From Phyllobacterium calauticae (GTDB lineage: Bacteria; Pseudomonadota; Alphaproteobacteria; Rhizobiales; Rhizobiaceae): DNA of 64,000 bases. Of this stretch, positions 27,434-36,735 are shown piece after piece. How positions within the stretch are numbered: position 1 is the stretch's first letter; every line of letters begins with the position of its first letter. The notes under the pieces were generated by a model that did not search any database, was not told the DNA's origin, and was given only the letters and a program-made list of their open reading frames with translations. The position numbers were made by a program, and so were the translations under genes. The DNA lies in assembly GCF_019991125.1 (NCBI RefSeq), contig NZ_JAGENB010000001.1, positions 62,001-126,000 on the forward strand. The letters run 5' to 3'.

Positions 27434-28833
27434 TGGCCAAGGCAAGAATTCAATTCATCTGCCAGAACTGCGGTGCCGTGCATACGCGCTGGGCCGGCAA
27501 GTGCGATTCCTGCGGCGAGTGGAACACGCTGGTCGAGGAAGGCACGGCGGGCGGTATCGGCAGCGGTCCCGGCAAGCTGTCCGGCCGCAAGGGCCGCGCC
27601 GTCGCCCTCACCTCGCTGTCCGGCGAGATCGAGGACGCGCCGCGCATCCAGTCGGGCATCGGTGAACTGGACCGGGTCACCGGCGGCGGTTTCGTGCGTG
27701 GCTCGGCCATTCTGGTGGGCGGCGATCCCGGCATCGGCAAATCCACCCTGCTGACCCAGGCGGCGGCCGCGCTGGCGCGGCAGGGCCACAAGGTCATCTA
27801 CGTCTCGGGCGAAGAAGCGGTGGCGCAGATCCGCCTGCGGGCGCAGCGCCTGCATGCCGCCGACACCGATGTGCTTCTGGCCGCCGAAACCAATGTCGAG
27901 GATATCCTCGCCACCATTTCCGATTCCAAGCGGCCCGATCTCATCATCATCGATTCGATCCAGACCCTGTGGACGGATGCCGCCGATTCGGCGCCGGGCA
28001 CGGTCACGCAGGTGCGCGCCGGGGCCCAGGCGATGATCCGCTTTGCCAAGCAAACCGGCGCCGCCGTGGTCCTGGTCGGCCATGTCACCAAGGACGGCCA
28101 GATCGCCGGGCCGCGCGTCGTCGAGCACATGGTGGATGCGGTGCTGTATTTCGAAGGCGAAGGCGGCCACCACTACCGCATCCTGCGCACGGTGAAGAAC
28201 CGTTTCGGCCCGACCGACGAGATCGGCGTGTTTGAAATGTCCGACCGCGGATTGCGCGAAGTTGCCAACCCGTCGGAGCTTTTTCTCGGCGAACGCAATG
28301 ACAAATCGCCGGGCGCCGCGGTTTTTGCCGGGATGGAAGGCACCCGGCCGGTGCTTGTGGAAATTCAGGCGCTGGTGGCGCCCTCGACGCTCGGCACACC
28401 GCGCCGCGCCGTCGTCGGCTGGGACGGCGGCCGCCTTTCGATGATTCTGGCGGTGCTTGAAGCCCATTGCGGCGTGCGGTTCGGCCAGCACGATGTTTAC
28501 CTGAATGTGGCGGGCGGATACCGGATTTCCGAGCCTGCAGCCGATCTTGCGGTTGCATCTGCACTGGTTTCCTCCATTGCCGGTATTGCCCTTCCGGCCG
28601 ATTGCGTCTATTTCGGCGAAGTCAGCTTGTCTGGCGCCGTTCGCCCGGTGGCGCATGCGGTGCAGCGGCTGAAGGAAGCAGAGAAGCTTGGGTTCAAGCA
28701 GGCTGTTCTTCCCAAGGGAAGCAACGACGTGCCGAAGGGACGCAATGCCCATCTGACCGAGACCGCGTCGCTGCCGGACCTTGTGGCCCGGATTGCAGCG
28801 TCCGGCCCCGGTAAAACGAAACGCGACGACTGA
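27433..28833 (+). CDS. radA: DNA repair protein RadA
   Basis: 466 residues. The N-terminal four-cysteine zinc finger (CQNCGAVHTRWAGKCDSCGEW) is followed by the RecA-like ATPase with Walker A GGDPGIGKSTLL and the RadA-specific KNRFG. The C-terminal Lon-protease-like fold lacks catalytic residues, as expected. It drives branch migration in recombinational repair. It starts within the alr stop codon. Confidence 0.97.
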   Translation: MAKARIQFICQNCGAVHTRWAGKCDSCGEWNTLVEEGTAGGIGSGPGKLSGRKGRAVALTSLSGEIEDAPRIQSGIGELDRVTGGGFVRGSAILVGGDPGIGKSTLLTQAAAALARQGHKVIYVSGEEAVAQIRLRAQRLHAADTDVLLAAETNVEDILATISDSKRPDLIIIDSIQTLWTDAADSAPGTVTQVRAGAQAMIRFAKQTGAAVVLVGHVTKDGQIAGPRVVEHMVDAVLYFEGEGGHHYRILRTVKNRFGPTDEIGVFEMSDRGLREVANPSELFLGERNDKSPGAAVFAGMEGTRPVLVEIQALVAPSTLGTPRRAVVGWDGGRLSMILAVLEAHCGVRFGQHDVYLNVAGGYRISEPAADLAVASALVSSIAGIALPADCVYFGEVSLSGAVRPVAHAVQRLKEAEKLGFKQAVLPKGSNDVPKGRNAHLTETASLPDLVARIAASGPGKTKRDD

Positions 28834-28892
28834 CGCGGCACAGTCCTCCCGAGAGGGTGTGCAGGTCGGAATTGGATTGGGGATACATGTAA

Positions 28893-29483
28893 ATGCCTAT
28901 TACGTTGCTTGACGGAATTCTTTTGGGCATCACCCTCGTTTCGGCGATCCTCGCCATGGTGCGCGGCTTTTCGCGCGAAGTGCTGTCCGTCGTGTCATGG
29001 GCAGCGGCGGCCGCCGCCGCCTATCTCTTCTACAAGCCGGTCGTCCCCTTCCTCGCGCCCTATATCAGCAATGAGACCATCGCCCAGATCGCGGCAGCCG
29101 GTATCGTCTTCATCGTCACGCTGATCATCGTTTCCGTCATCACCATGAAGATTGCCGATTTCATCATCGACAGCCGTATCGGCGCGCTCGACCGCACGCT
29201 CGGCTTCCTCTTCGGCGCGGCGCGCGGCGTTCTTCTCGTGGTTGTCGCGATGCTGTTCTTCAACTGGCTCGTTACGGACAACCAGCCCGCCTGGGTGGCG
29301 CAGGCCAAATCCAAGCCGATGATCGACTCACTCGGCGCAAAGCTGATCAGCCTTTTGCCGGAAGACCCGGAATCAACCATTCTGAAGCGTTTGAAGCCCG
29401 GCTCGAGCCATACTCCGGACGCAACGACGGCACCTGAACCCAAGGAAGACATCCCGCCGGAAGGCACGACACCGAAGCCCTGA
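28893..29483 (+). CDS. cvpA: CvpA family membrane protein
   Basis: 196 residues. Four membrane helices and the early RGFSREVLSVVSWAAA region match CvpA/colicin V production protein. The tail is proline- and acid-rich. CvpA precedes purF in many proteobacteria, as here. Its molecular role is unclear; it has been linked to envelope stress and biofilm traits. Confidence 0.9.
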   Translation: MPITLLDGILLGITLVSAILAMVRGFSREVLSVVSWAAAAAAAYLFYKPVVPFLAPYISNETIAQIAAAGIVFIVTLIIVSVITMKIADFIIDSRIGALDRTLGFLFGAARGVLLVVVAMLFFNWLVTDNQPAWVAQAKSKPMIDSLGAKLISLLPEDPESTILKRLKPGSSHTPDATTAPEPKEDIPPEGTTPKP

Positions 29484-29534
29484 CGGGCTGCCGGGTGCGA
29501 CAAACGGTTAACTTGGCGTTTGCGTGGTAATACC

Positions 29535-29547
29535 CCACATAGTGTGG
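29535..29547. promoter_or_regulatory. Small dyad upstream of purF
   Basis: CCACA-TAG-TGTGG, 54 bases before the purF start and next to CATAAT (29548-29553), a possible -10. It may be an operator, but alphaproteobacteria lack a well-known PurR site of this form. Confidence 0.25.
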
Positions 29548-29600
29548 CATAATGGAATGACAGATCTTACAGTTGAATCTGCGGCGAAAGGCTTGCGGTA

Positions 29601-31094
29601 ATGACCGACATTTTTCGTGATGAGACCCCTCTCATGTCCCTTGACGACGACACACTGCATGAAGAGTGCGGTGTGTTTGGCATTTTGGGGCACCCCGATG
29701 CCGCCACGCTGACAGCGCTGGGCCTGCATGCCCTGCAGCATCGCGGACAGGAAGCGGCGGGTATCGTCTCCTATGACGGCAAGCAGTTCTGCTCGGAGCG
29801 CCGCATGGGTCTTGTCGGCGACCATTACACCAACCCGGCCACGCTGGCGCAGCTGCCCGGCGACCGCGCCATCGGCCATGTGCGCTATTCCACGACAGGC
29901 GATGCGGCCCTGCGCAATGTGCAGCCGCTGTTTGCCGAACTGGAAATCGGCGGCATCGCCATTGCCCATAACGGCAATTTCACCAACGGCCTGACCATGC
30001 GCCGCAAGCTGATCGCCGACGGCGCGATCTGCCAGTCCAATTCCGATACGGAAGTGGTGCTGCATCTCATCGCCCGTTCGCGCAGCACATCGTCGAGCGA
30101 CCGTTTCGTCGATGCGATCCGCCAGATGGAAGGCGGCTATGCCATGCTCGCCCTCACCCGCACCAAGCTGATCGCCGCGCGCGATCCGATCGGCATCCGG
30201 CCGCTCGTCATGGGTGATCTCGACGGCAAGCCGATCTTTGCCTCCGAAAGCTGCGCGCTCGACATCATCGGCGCGAAGTTCGTGCGTGACATCGAGAACG
30301 GCGAAGTCGTGGTCTGCGAAATCCAGAGCGACGGCACGATCAGCATCGAAGCCTTCAAGCCGCAGTCACCGAAGCCGGAACGCATCTGCCTGTTCGAATA
30401 TGTCTACTTTGCCCGCCCGGATTCCGTTGTCGGCGGCCGCAACGTCTATACCGCCCGCAAGAACATGGGCATCAACCTGGCCAAGGAAGCACCGCTGGAC
30501 GCCGACGTCGTCGTCCCGGTACCCGATGGCGGCACGCCTGCGGCCATCGGCTTTGCCCAGGCGAGCGGCATTCCATTCGAGCTCGGCATCATCCGCAACC
30601 ATTATGTCGGCCGTACCTTCATCGAGCCGACCCAGTCGATCCGTGCCTTCGGCGTCAAGCTGAAGCATTCGGCCAACCGCGCCGTGATCGAAGGCAAGCG
30701 CGTGGTTCTGGTCGATGATTCCATCGTGCGCGGCACCACGTCGGTCAAGATCGTGCAGATGATCCGCGATGCCGGGGCGCGGGAAGTGCATATCCGCGTC
30801 GCCAGCCCGATGATCTATCATCCGGATTTCTACGGCATCGACACGCCGGATGCGGACAAGCTCCTGGCCAACCAGCACGCGACCCTTGCCTCCATGTGCA
30901 AATATATCGGCGCGGATTCGCTGGAATTCCTGTCCATCGACGGGCTGTACAAGGCGGTCAGCGGTGCGCCGCGCGATCCGCAGGCGCCGCTGTTCACCGA
31001 CCACTACTTCACTGGCGATTATCCGACACGGCTGGTTGACCGGGACGGTATCAGCAATGTGCGCCAGTTCTCGCTTCTCGCAAACAACGGCTAA
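29601..31094 (+). CDS. purF: Amidophosphoribosyltransferase
   Basis: 497 residues. A short propeptide precedes the catalytic cysteine of HEECGVFGILGH; Ntn hydrolases of this class cleave before that cysteine. The glutaminase motifs HALQHRGQEAAGI and HVRYSTTGD and the PRPP loop RVVLVDDSIVRGTTSVKIV are intact. It makes phosphoribosylamine, the first committed step of purine synthesis. ATG 29634 is an alternative start. It follows cvpA, with an SDR gene downstream. Confidence 0.97.
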   Translation: MTDIFRDETPLMSLDDDTLHEECGVFGILGHPDAATLTALGLHALQHRGQEAAGIVSYDGKQFCSERRMGLVGDHYTNPATLAQLPGDRAIGHVRYSTTGDAALRNVQPLFAELEIGGIAIAHNGNFTNGLTMRRKLIADGAICQSNSDTEVVLHLIARSRSTSSSDRFVDAIRQMEGGYAMLALTRTKLIAARDPIGIRPLVMGDLDGKPIFASESCALDIIGAKFVRDIENGEVVVCEIQSDGTISIEAFKPQSPKPERICLFEYVYFARPDSVVGGRNVYTARKNMGINLAKEAPLDADVVVPVPDGGTPAAIGFAQASGIPFELGIIRNHYVGRTFIEPTQSIRAFGVKLKHSANRAVIEGKRVVLVDDSIVRGTTSVKIVQMIRDAGAREVHIRVASPMIYHPDFYGIDTPDADKLLANQHATLASMCKYIGADSLEFLSIDGLYKAVSGAPRDPQAPLFTDHYFTGDYPTRLVDRDGISNVRQFSLLANNG

Positions 31095-31111
31095 CGGTTG
31101 AGTTCCCATTC

Positions 31112-31864
31112 ATGATTTCTGACGGCAGTTTCCGGCTGGACGGCAAGCTTGCGCTTGTCACCGGCGCATCCCGCGGCATCGGTTATTTCCTTGCCAAAGA
31201 CCTGGCAGCGCGCGGTGCGCATGTGATTGCCGTCGCCCGCACGGTGGGCGGGCTGGAAGAGCTGGACGACGAAATCAAGGCTGCGGGCGGCACGGCGACG
31301 CTGGTGCCGCTCGACCTGACCGACATGCCTGCCATCGACCGGCTCGGCGGTTCCATCCATGAGCGCTGGGGCAGGCTCGACATTCTCGTCGCCAATGCCG
31401 GTATCCTTGGCACGATTTCACCGATCGGCCATGTCGAGGCAAAAGTCTTCGACAAGCTGATGAACATCAATGTCACCAGCGTCTGGCGGCTGATCCGCAG
31501 CACCGACCCGCTGCTGAAGCTTTCCGAGGCGGGCCGTGCGGTGCTGCTGTCGTCAGGCGTTGCCCACTCCGCCCGCGCCTATTGGGGCCCCTATGCGGCA
31601 TCCAAGGCCGCTGTCGAGGTGATGGGCCGCAGCTGGGCCGAGGAAGCGCGCCAGACAAAACTGCGCATCAATTCGGTCAATCCCGGCGCGACACGCACCG
31701 CCATGCGGGCGCAGGCCGTACCGGGCGAAGACCCGGACACACTGCCGACTGCGGCGGAGGTGGCCGCCAAGATCGCGCTCATCCTCGATCCGAGGATCGA
31801 CGCCACGGGCAAGCTCTACGACGTGCGCGCCGGCAAGCTGCTGGGCTACAACGACCCGAGCTAG
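31112..31864 (+). CDS. Short-chain dehydrogenase/reductase
   Basis: 250 residues. The cofactor motif TGASRGIGYFLAKDLAARG, LVANAGILGTISP, and the catalytic serine and Y-x3-K in LLSSGVAHSARAYWGPYAASKAAVE define a classical SDR. The arginine in the second strand region (VIAVARTVGG) suggests NADP. It lies 17 bases after purF and probably shares its transcript. Substrate unknown. A palindromic repeat follows. Confidence 0.88.
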   Translation: MISDGSFRLDGKLALVTGASRGIGYFLAKDLAARGAHVIAVARTVGGLEELDDEIKAAGGTATLVPLDLTDMPAIDRLGGSIHERWGRLDILVANAGILGTISPIGHVEAKVFDKLMNINVTSVWRLIRSTDPLLKLSEAGRAVLLSSGVAHSARAYWGPYAASKAAVEVMGRSWAEEARQTKLRINSVNPGATRTAMRAQAVPGEDPDTLPTAAEVAAKIALILDPRIDATGKLYDVRAGKLLGYNDPS

Positions 31865-31882
31865 ATCGTACATTCATCATGG

Positions 31883-32003
31883 TGCGTGGTTCGACAAGCT
31901 CACCATGAGGGATGGAGCAGGCTGTAGGGCGCTGTATTCTGCGACGTTTGTGGTTGACCTTGCACCGACCACTTCCCTCATGGTGAGCTTGTCGAACCAC
32001 GCA
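31883..32003. repeat. Palindromic repeat, family 1, copy 4
   Basis: Perfect 30-base arms at 31883-31912 and 31974-32003 enclose 61 bases. It lies between the convergent SDR and AraC-type genes, 18 bases after the SDR stop, and could terminate both. Confidence 0.9.
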
Positions 32004-32022
32004 CAGACGGATCTGCAACTGA

Positions 32023-33087
32023 TCATCCGGCGAGGCGGATAATTGTTGCGCCGGATTTGTGCGTTGCCAGCGCATTGGCGCGCCAGGCCTTCGGGCTCAT
32101 GCCGGTGACCCGCAAAAACTCGCGGTTGAAATTGGACTTGGTCTGAAACCCGGCATCGAACATGATGCCGGTGACCGCACGATCCGTATCCGCCAGCAGG
32201 CGGCAGGCCTCCCTCACCCTGTAATCATTGACATAGTGCGAGACGCTCATCGCCTTGACCCGGTTGACGGCTATCGACACCTGCCGGGCCGGCAGGCCCA
32301 TCTTGCGCGCCAGGCGGTTGAGATTGAGATCGACATCCCGGTAGAGTTCCCGCGCCTGCATCAGCCGATCGAGCGCGGCGGCTATTTCCGTGTCTTCGGC
32401 GCTGGGCAGCACCGGAGAAGCGCCCTCTTCCGCGACGGATTCGTCCCGTTCCTCCGGGCGGCTTGTTCCCGCGACCGTGGCCGCGCTCCCGAGGACGAGC
32501 AGGGCGAGGACATTGCCGATGGCAACGATGCGGGCGGAATGGCTGCCGCCAGATGCTGCAAAATCCCAGCTGATGACGATGTCGGTCAGCGCGGAACTGG
32601 AAATGGCAAAGGCGGTCACCTGCAATGCCCGGTAGGCGCTGATGACACCGTCCAATCGGGATGAACCCAACGCATCCGGCCCGTTCCAGGCGAGACGGCA
32701 GAGTGCCAGTCCGTAACCAGCAAACACCAGGATGATGGCCAGCGAAACCGGCGCAGGCCAGAAGGCGATGAGGCCGATCACCGCAAGCGTCGGCAACAGG
32801 TGCAGCAAGAGCCATGGACGCTGCGCCGGCGGCAGCTCACTGCGCAGGCCTTCGAAGCTCAGCCATGCCAGCGTGGCGATGATGACGGCGAGTACAGCCT
32901 GGACCGGCAGGACCTCCAGCACATCGTAGCCCCAGCGCACCCCGATCACCACCGATTGCAGCGCATAGACCGACACCAGGGCGAGGAAAAACGGATTCCT
33001 GTCAGTGCCGTCGCTTCGCCGGATCATCTGGACGAGAAGAACGACAAGCAGGACGGCAACGACAAAAGGCAATGGAACAAACAGCAT
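32023..33087 (-). CDS. AraC-type regulator with seven-helix membrane sensor domain
   Basis: 354 residues. About seven hydrophobic segments fill residues 1-210. A linker rich in Glu and Ser follows, then an AraC/XylS DNA-binding domain with two helix-turn-helices (LARKMGLPARQVSIAVNRVK and MFDAGFQTKSNFNREFLRVTG). It is thus a one-component membrane regulator. ATG 33087 has AGGT five bases upstream; the longer open frame to 33165 adds no similarity. It faces an exported protein across 139 bases, a likely target. Ligand unknown. Confidence 0.87.
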   Translation of the reverse strand: MLFVPLPFVVAVLLVVLLVQMIRRSDGTDRNPFFLALVSVYALQSVVIGVRWGYDVLEVLPVQAVLAVIIATLAWLSFEGLRSELPPAQRPWLLLHLLPTLAVIGLIAFWPAPVSLAIILVFAGYGLALCRLAWNGPDALGSSRLDGVISAYRALQVTAFAISSSALTDIVISWDFAASGGSHSARIVAIGNVLALLVLGSAATVAGTSRPEERDESVAEEGASPVLPSAEDTEIAAALDRLMQARELYRDVDLNLNRLARKMGLPARQVSIAVNRVKAMSVSHYVNDYRVREACRLLADTDRAVTGIMFDAGFQTKSNFNREFLRVTGMSPKAWRANALATHKSGATIIRLAG

Positions 33088-33226
33088 GGAACCTGCGACC
33101 GGCACGAGTGGACGAGGCCCACTATGTCCTGAAACACGATCGCGGACGACCTGAATTGTGATCAAGGTCGAATTTCAGCGGAAAGCGCCCTCCTCTGGTT
33201 GCCATGCCAACCCACAGGAGCCCATC

Positions 33227-33931
33227 ATGCTGAGCCTCATCACCGCCATTCTGCTTCTCTTCGGAACCGTAACCCCCAGCGCCGCCGACCAGATCAAGCC
33301 GCCGCTCGATATCGGTGCGGTCAACAGCGTCGCCATAACGGGGGAAGCCAGCCGCATCGTGTTCACCGCAGGCGATGGCACGCCCTATCAGGCCCGCATC
33401 ACCGCCACACGGTCCGGCTGGTTCTCCGGCTGGTATTCGAGCTGGTTCGCCGATCAATGCGCCACCCGCACCACCATGGAGGTCAGGGAACGGACGCTGC
33501 GCATCCACGTGGTCAATGCGCCGCTGCTCAGCCTTTCCGACTGCGAGGTGCTGATCCGCGCCAGCCTGCCTGCCGACAGCGATGTCAGCATTGAACAGGC
33601 GGCACTGCAGGCCCGGCTGACCGGTGACTATGGCGCCGTGCGCATCAAGGGCCATGCGGCGGATTTTGCGCTGGATGGGCACGCGGCGAGCCTCGACATT
33701 TCAGGTGACGCCGTGCGCAGCGACCTGCGCTTTGCCCGCGTCAGCAACAACGAGATCATCCGGCTCGATTCCCGCGCGCTCGATGCCTCCTTCACCTTCG
33801 GCAAGGACGTTCCCATCAGCTACGCCGTGGATGCCAAGGCATCCCTCGTCGACAGCAAGCGTGACAGCACACCCGGTGCCAAACCCGCGATCAGCATCAA
33901 AAGCGACTATGCCCGCGTGACGATCCGCTGA
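33227..33931 (+). CDS. Exported protein of unknown function
   Basis: 234 residues with a signal peptide (hydrophobic to about residue 17, cleavage near PSAA). The mature part is rich in short beta strands with a repeating Gly/Asp/Ala pattern, as in DUF4097-like beta-solenoid proteins, and has two cysteines (FADQCATRT and LSDCEVL) that may form a disulfide. I do not recognise a specific family. AGGAG lies seven bases before the ATG. It is divergent from the membrane AraC gene and 30 bases before a hydrolase gene. Confidence 0.75.
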   Translation: MLSLITAILLLFGTVTPSAADQIKPPLDIGAVNSVAITGEASRIVFTAGDGTPYQARITATRSGWFSGWYSSWFADQCATRTTMEVRERTLRIHVVNAPLLSLSDCEVLIRASLPADSDVSIEQAALQARLTGDYGAVRIKGHAADFALDGHAASLDISGDAVRSDLRFARVSNNEIIRLDSRALDASFTFGKDVPISYAVDAKASLVDSKRDSTPGAKPAISIKSDYARVTIR

Positions 33932-33961
33932 TCCCCACCTCTCGAAACAAGGAACATTATC

Positions 33962-34999
33962 ATGAAATTCTCGACTGTATTTTGTGCTGCCGCTGTTTCG
34001 ACACTGGCAATGCTGTCAATGGCCAACGCCGACGTGAATGTCGGCGTGCAACAAATCCTTGCGCCTTCGAAAGAACGCGGAGCCAATCTCGATGTGACGG
34101 TTTGGTATCCGGCACAGGGCGGCGGTGAACAGACTCTTCTTGGCGACAACCGGTTTTTCGCGGGAACGACAGCTTCGCGCAATGCACCAATTATCAATGG
34201 CAAGCATCCGGTCATCCTGCTTTCACACGGTACTGGCGGATATGCGCCTGCCTTGGGCTGGATCGCGGTGCCATTGGCCAAGGCTGGTTACATCGTTGCG
34301 GCTCCCAATCATCCAGGCAGTACCGGTGAAGATTTATCAGCGGCGGAAACTTTCAAGATGTGGCTCAGGCCTGCGGATTTAACCGCCACTCTGGACGCCA
34401 TTGAGAATGTATCTTCCCTGAAAGACGACATCGATACCAATAGAGTCGGTGCTATCGGCTTTTCCTTGGGAGGCTCCACTGTTTTTGCAGTTGCAGGCGG
34501 CCGGATGAACCCTCAACTGCTGGCCTCCTATTGTGATACGAGTTCGCGCAATCCCTATATGTGCGGGTGGGTCAAGCAAAGCGGCGTTGATCTTCACGCG
34601 ATGAATTTAGAGCTTGCAGGACGCAACAACATAGATGCGCGCGTTCATGCGATTGTCGCCGTCGATCCCGGACCTTCTGACGTTTTCACACGCGAAAGCA
34701 TCGCCAACATCTCAATCCCCGTTGATATTATCAGTCTCGGGCGACCTGAAGACAGTCTTCCGACTTTGGACGCTTCTGAGATTGCCGGAACCATCAAGGG
34801 TGCACGCCACGACAGAATAGAACGGGCAGTACATGAAAGCATGGTTGCCGAATGCAAGACTGGCGCATCGGAAGCGCTCAAGCGCGAGAAATTACCGCCC
34901 CTGTGCGACGATGGAGATGGGAACTCCCGCAGCGCCATTCACGCGCAGCTGATCGATATGATCACAGAGGCGTTCGACCGGACGCTCAAAGCGCAATAG
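33962..34999 (+). CDS. Exported alpha/beta hydrolase (dienelactone-hydrolase-like)
   Basis: 345 residues with a signal peptide (cleavage near ANADV). The oxyanion region is in ILLSHGTGGYAPALGW and the nucleophile serine in IGFSLGGSTVF. This is the predicted dienelactone hydrolase/PAF-acetylhydrolase-like branch that acts on esters. Four cysteines occur in the mature part. The coding sequence is visibly AT-richer than its neighbours, with many A/T third positions, which suggests recent acquisition. Substrate unknown. Confidence 0.85.
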   Translation: MKFSTVFCAAAVSTLAMLSMANADVNVGVQQILAPSKERGANLDVTVWYPAQGGGEQTLLGDNRFFAGTTASRNAPIINGKHPVILLSHGTGGYAPALGWIAVPLAKAGYIVAAPNHPGSTGEDLSAAETFKMWLRPADLTATLDAIENVSSLKDDIDTNRVGAIGFSLGGSTVFAVAGGRMNPQLLASYCDTSSRNPYMCGWVKQSGVDLHAMNLELAGRNNIDARVHAIVAVDPGPSDVFTRESIANISIPVDIISLGRPEDSLPTLDASEIAGTIKGARHDRIERAVHESMVAECKTGASEALKREKLPPLCDDGDGNSRSAIHAQLIDMITEAFDRTLKAQ

Positions 35000-35018
35000 A
35001 TGCGCTGCCGCACAGAGC

Positions 35019-35861
35019 TTATGCAGCTCCCTCAGACGGTGCAGACTCTGAAACGGCAGCGGCGGCGGCATCCGCCGCCTCGTGCCGCTTCCACGCGCGG
35101 GCGCTGAACGGCAGGCTCAGGAAGAAGCCGACGGTCGTCAGCGTCAGCGTCTGCCACGTATAGCTCATCAGGAATGCCACATAGACCACGATGAACAGGA
35201 AGCTCGGCATCACCCAGTCGGAGCGGAGTTTTGTTCCGGCTGCCTTGCCGCTGAACACCGGCAGGCGGCTGATCATCAGGATCGCCACGCAGACGGTATA
35301 GGCGGCGCCGGCAAAGGCCAGTGGCCGCGTCGGCGCGAGGCCGAGAAAACCGAGATAGACCGGCAGCATCACCAGCATCGCCCCCGCCGGGGCGGGAACG
35401 CCGGTGAAAAAATTGCCCTGCCACGCCGGTTTGCCGATGACATCGAGCATCACATTGAAGCGGGCCAACCGCAGGCAGCAGGCAATGCAGTAGAGCAGCG
35501 CGGCGATCCAGCCGAAAGAACGGGCCTGATCCAGCATGTAGGCATAGAGCACCAGCGCGGGCGCCACGCCGAAATTGACGATATCGGCAAGCGAATCCAT
35601 CTGCGCGCCGAATTTTGTCGAGCCCTTCATCATGCGGGCGATGCGCCCGTCAATGCCATCGAGGAACGCGGCGAGAAGGACCATCGATACCGCCAGCTCG
35701 AAGCGGTTCTCGAAGGCCAGCCGGATACCGGTCAAACCGGCGCAGATGGCCAGAACCGTGATCACATTGGGCACGAGATAGCGCATGGGGATGCGCGAAC
35801 CCGTGGGTTCCTGCACCTGCGGCTTTTCATCGAACAGCGGATCGGTCTCGGGTTCGTTCAT
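35019..35861 (-). CDS. pssA: CDP-diacylglycerol-serine O-phosphatidyltransferase
   Basis: About 280 residues, multi-helix. The CDP-alcohol phosphotransferase signature is complete: DGIDGRIARMMKGSTKFG followed by AQMDSLAD. With the neighbouring psd this makes phosphatidylserine, the precursor of phosphatidylethanolamine. The start at 35861 (NEPETDPLF) is ten bases after the psd stop; the open frame upstream overlaps psd and is not used. Confidence 0.95.
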   Translation of the reverse strand: MNEPETDPLFDEKPQVQEPTGSRIPMRYLVPNVITVLAICAGLTGIRLAFENRFELAVSMVLLAAFLDGIDGRIARMMKGSTKFGAQMDSLADIVNFGVAPALVLYAYMLDQARSFGWIAALLYCIACCLRLARFNVMLDVIGKPAWQGNFFTGVPAPAGAMLVMLPVYLGFLGLAPTRPLAFAGAAYTVCVAILMISRLPVFSGKAAGTKLRSDWVMPSFLFIVVYVAFLMSYTWQTLTLTTVGFFLSLPFSARAWKRHEAADAAAAAVSESAPSEGAA

Positions 35862-35871
35862 GCCGCGCGCC

Positions 35872-36570
35872 TCAGCTGATACGGACCAGCGGGGCGCTGG
35901 GCTCGCCGCCGAATTCCGCCAGCACGCTCTCGCCGCCAACGGCCGTCTGGCCGACGGCAACGCGCGGTGCAAAACCTTCCGGCAGGTAGACGTCAACGCG
36001 CGAGCCGAAACGGATCAGGCCAAAGCGTTCGCCAATGGAAATGGAATTGTTTTCATCGACCCAGCAGACAATGCGGCGTGCCACCAGACCGGCAATCTGC
36101 ACCACGGCAACCCGGCCATTGGGGCTGTCGATCACCAGGCCGTTGCGCTCGTTCTCGGCGCTTGCCTTGTCGAGTTCCGCATTGAGGAACTTGCCCGGCT
36201 TGTGGACAATGGTGGTGATGCGGCCACGCACGGGTGCACGGTTGATATGGCAGGAAAACACGTTCATGAACACGGAAATGCGGGTCATCTCACGGTCGCC
36301 GAGGTTGAGCTCGCGCGGCGGCACGGCAGGCCCGACGGCCGATACTATGCCATCGGCCGGGCTGATCACCAGCCGGTCGTCGGTCGGGGTGACGCGCTGC
36401 GGATCGCGATAGAAATAGATGCACCAGGCGGTGAGGATGAGGCCGATCCAGAACAGCGGTTCCCAGAAATAACCGAGAACCACGGTCACGCCGGCAAAAC
36501 CGGCGATGAACGGATAACCTTCCCGATGGATGGGGACCAGAGTGTTGCGGATGGAATCGACAAGGCTCAT
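35872..36570 (-). CDS. psd: Phosphatidylserine decarboxylase
   Basis: About 232 residues, the short alphaproteobacterial form. [13 protein letters not shown], the central [16 protein letters not shown] and the self-cleavage site [12 protein letters not shown] are intact; cleavage between Gly and Ser creates the pyruvoyl group. It converts phosphatidylserine to phosphatidylethanolamine at the inner membrane. It is the first gene of the psd-pssA pair. Confidence 0.95.
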   Translation of the reverse strand: MSLVDSIRNTLVPIHREGYPFIAGFAGVTVVLGYFWEPLFWIGLILTAWCIYFYRDPQRVTPTDDRLVISPADGIVSAVGPAVPPRELNLGDREMTRISVFMNVFSCHINRAPVRGRITTIVHKPGKFLNAELDKASAENERNGLVIDSPNGRVAVVQIAGLVARRIVCWVDENNSISIGERFGLIRFGSRVDVYLPEGFAPRVAVGQTAVGGESVLAEFGGEPSAPLVRIS

Positions 36571-36735
36571 TGCTTTGTTCCTGACAGCGCCGGGTGTTCG
36601 CCGGGCAGCATACACGCCGCGCCGGAATTTCGCGTTACTTATCGGAGATTGGCAGCGGGGGCAAACCTTTCAACCCGGCTTGCACCGGTCATCAGCAGAA
36701 TTCTTCAGTGGCGGACTTTTGCTGGCTGCGACTTT

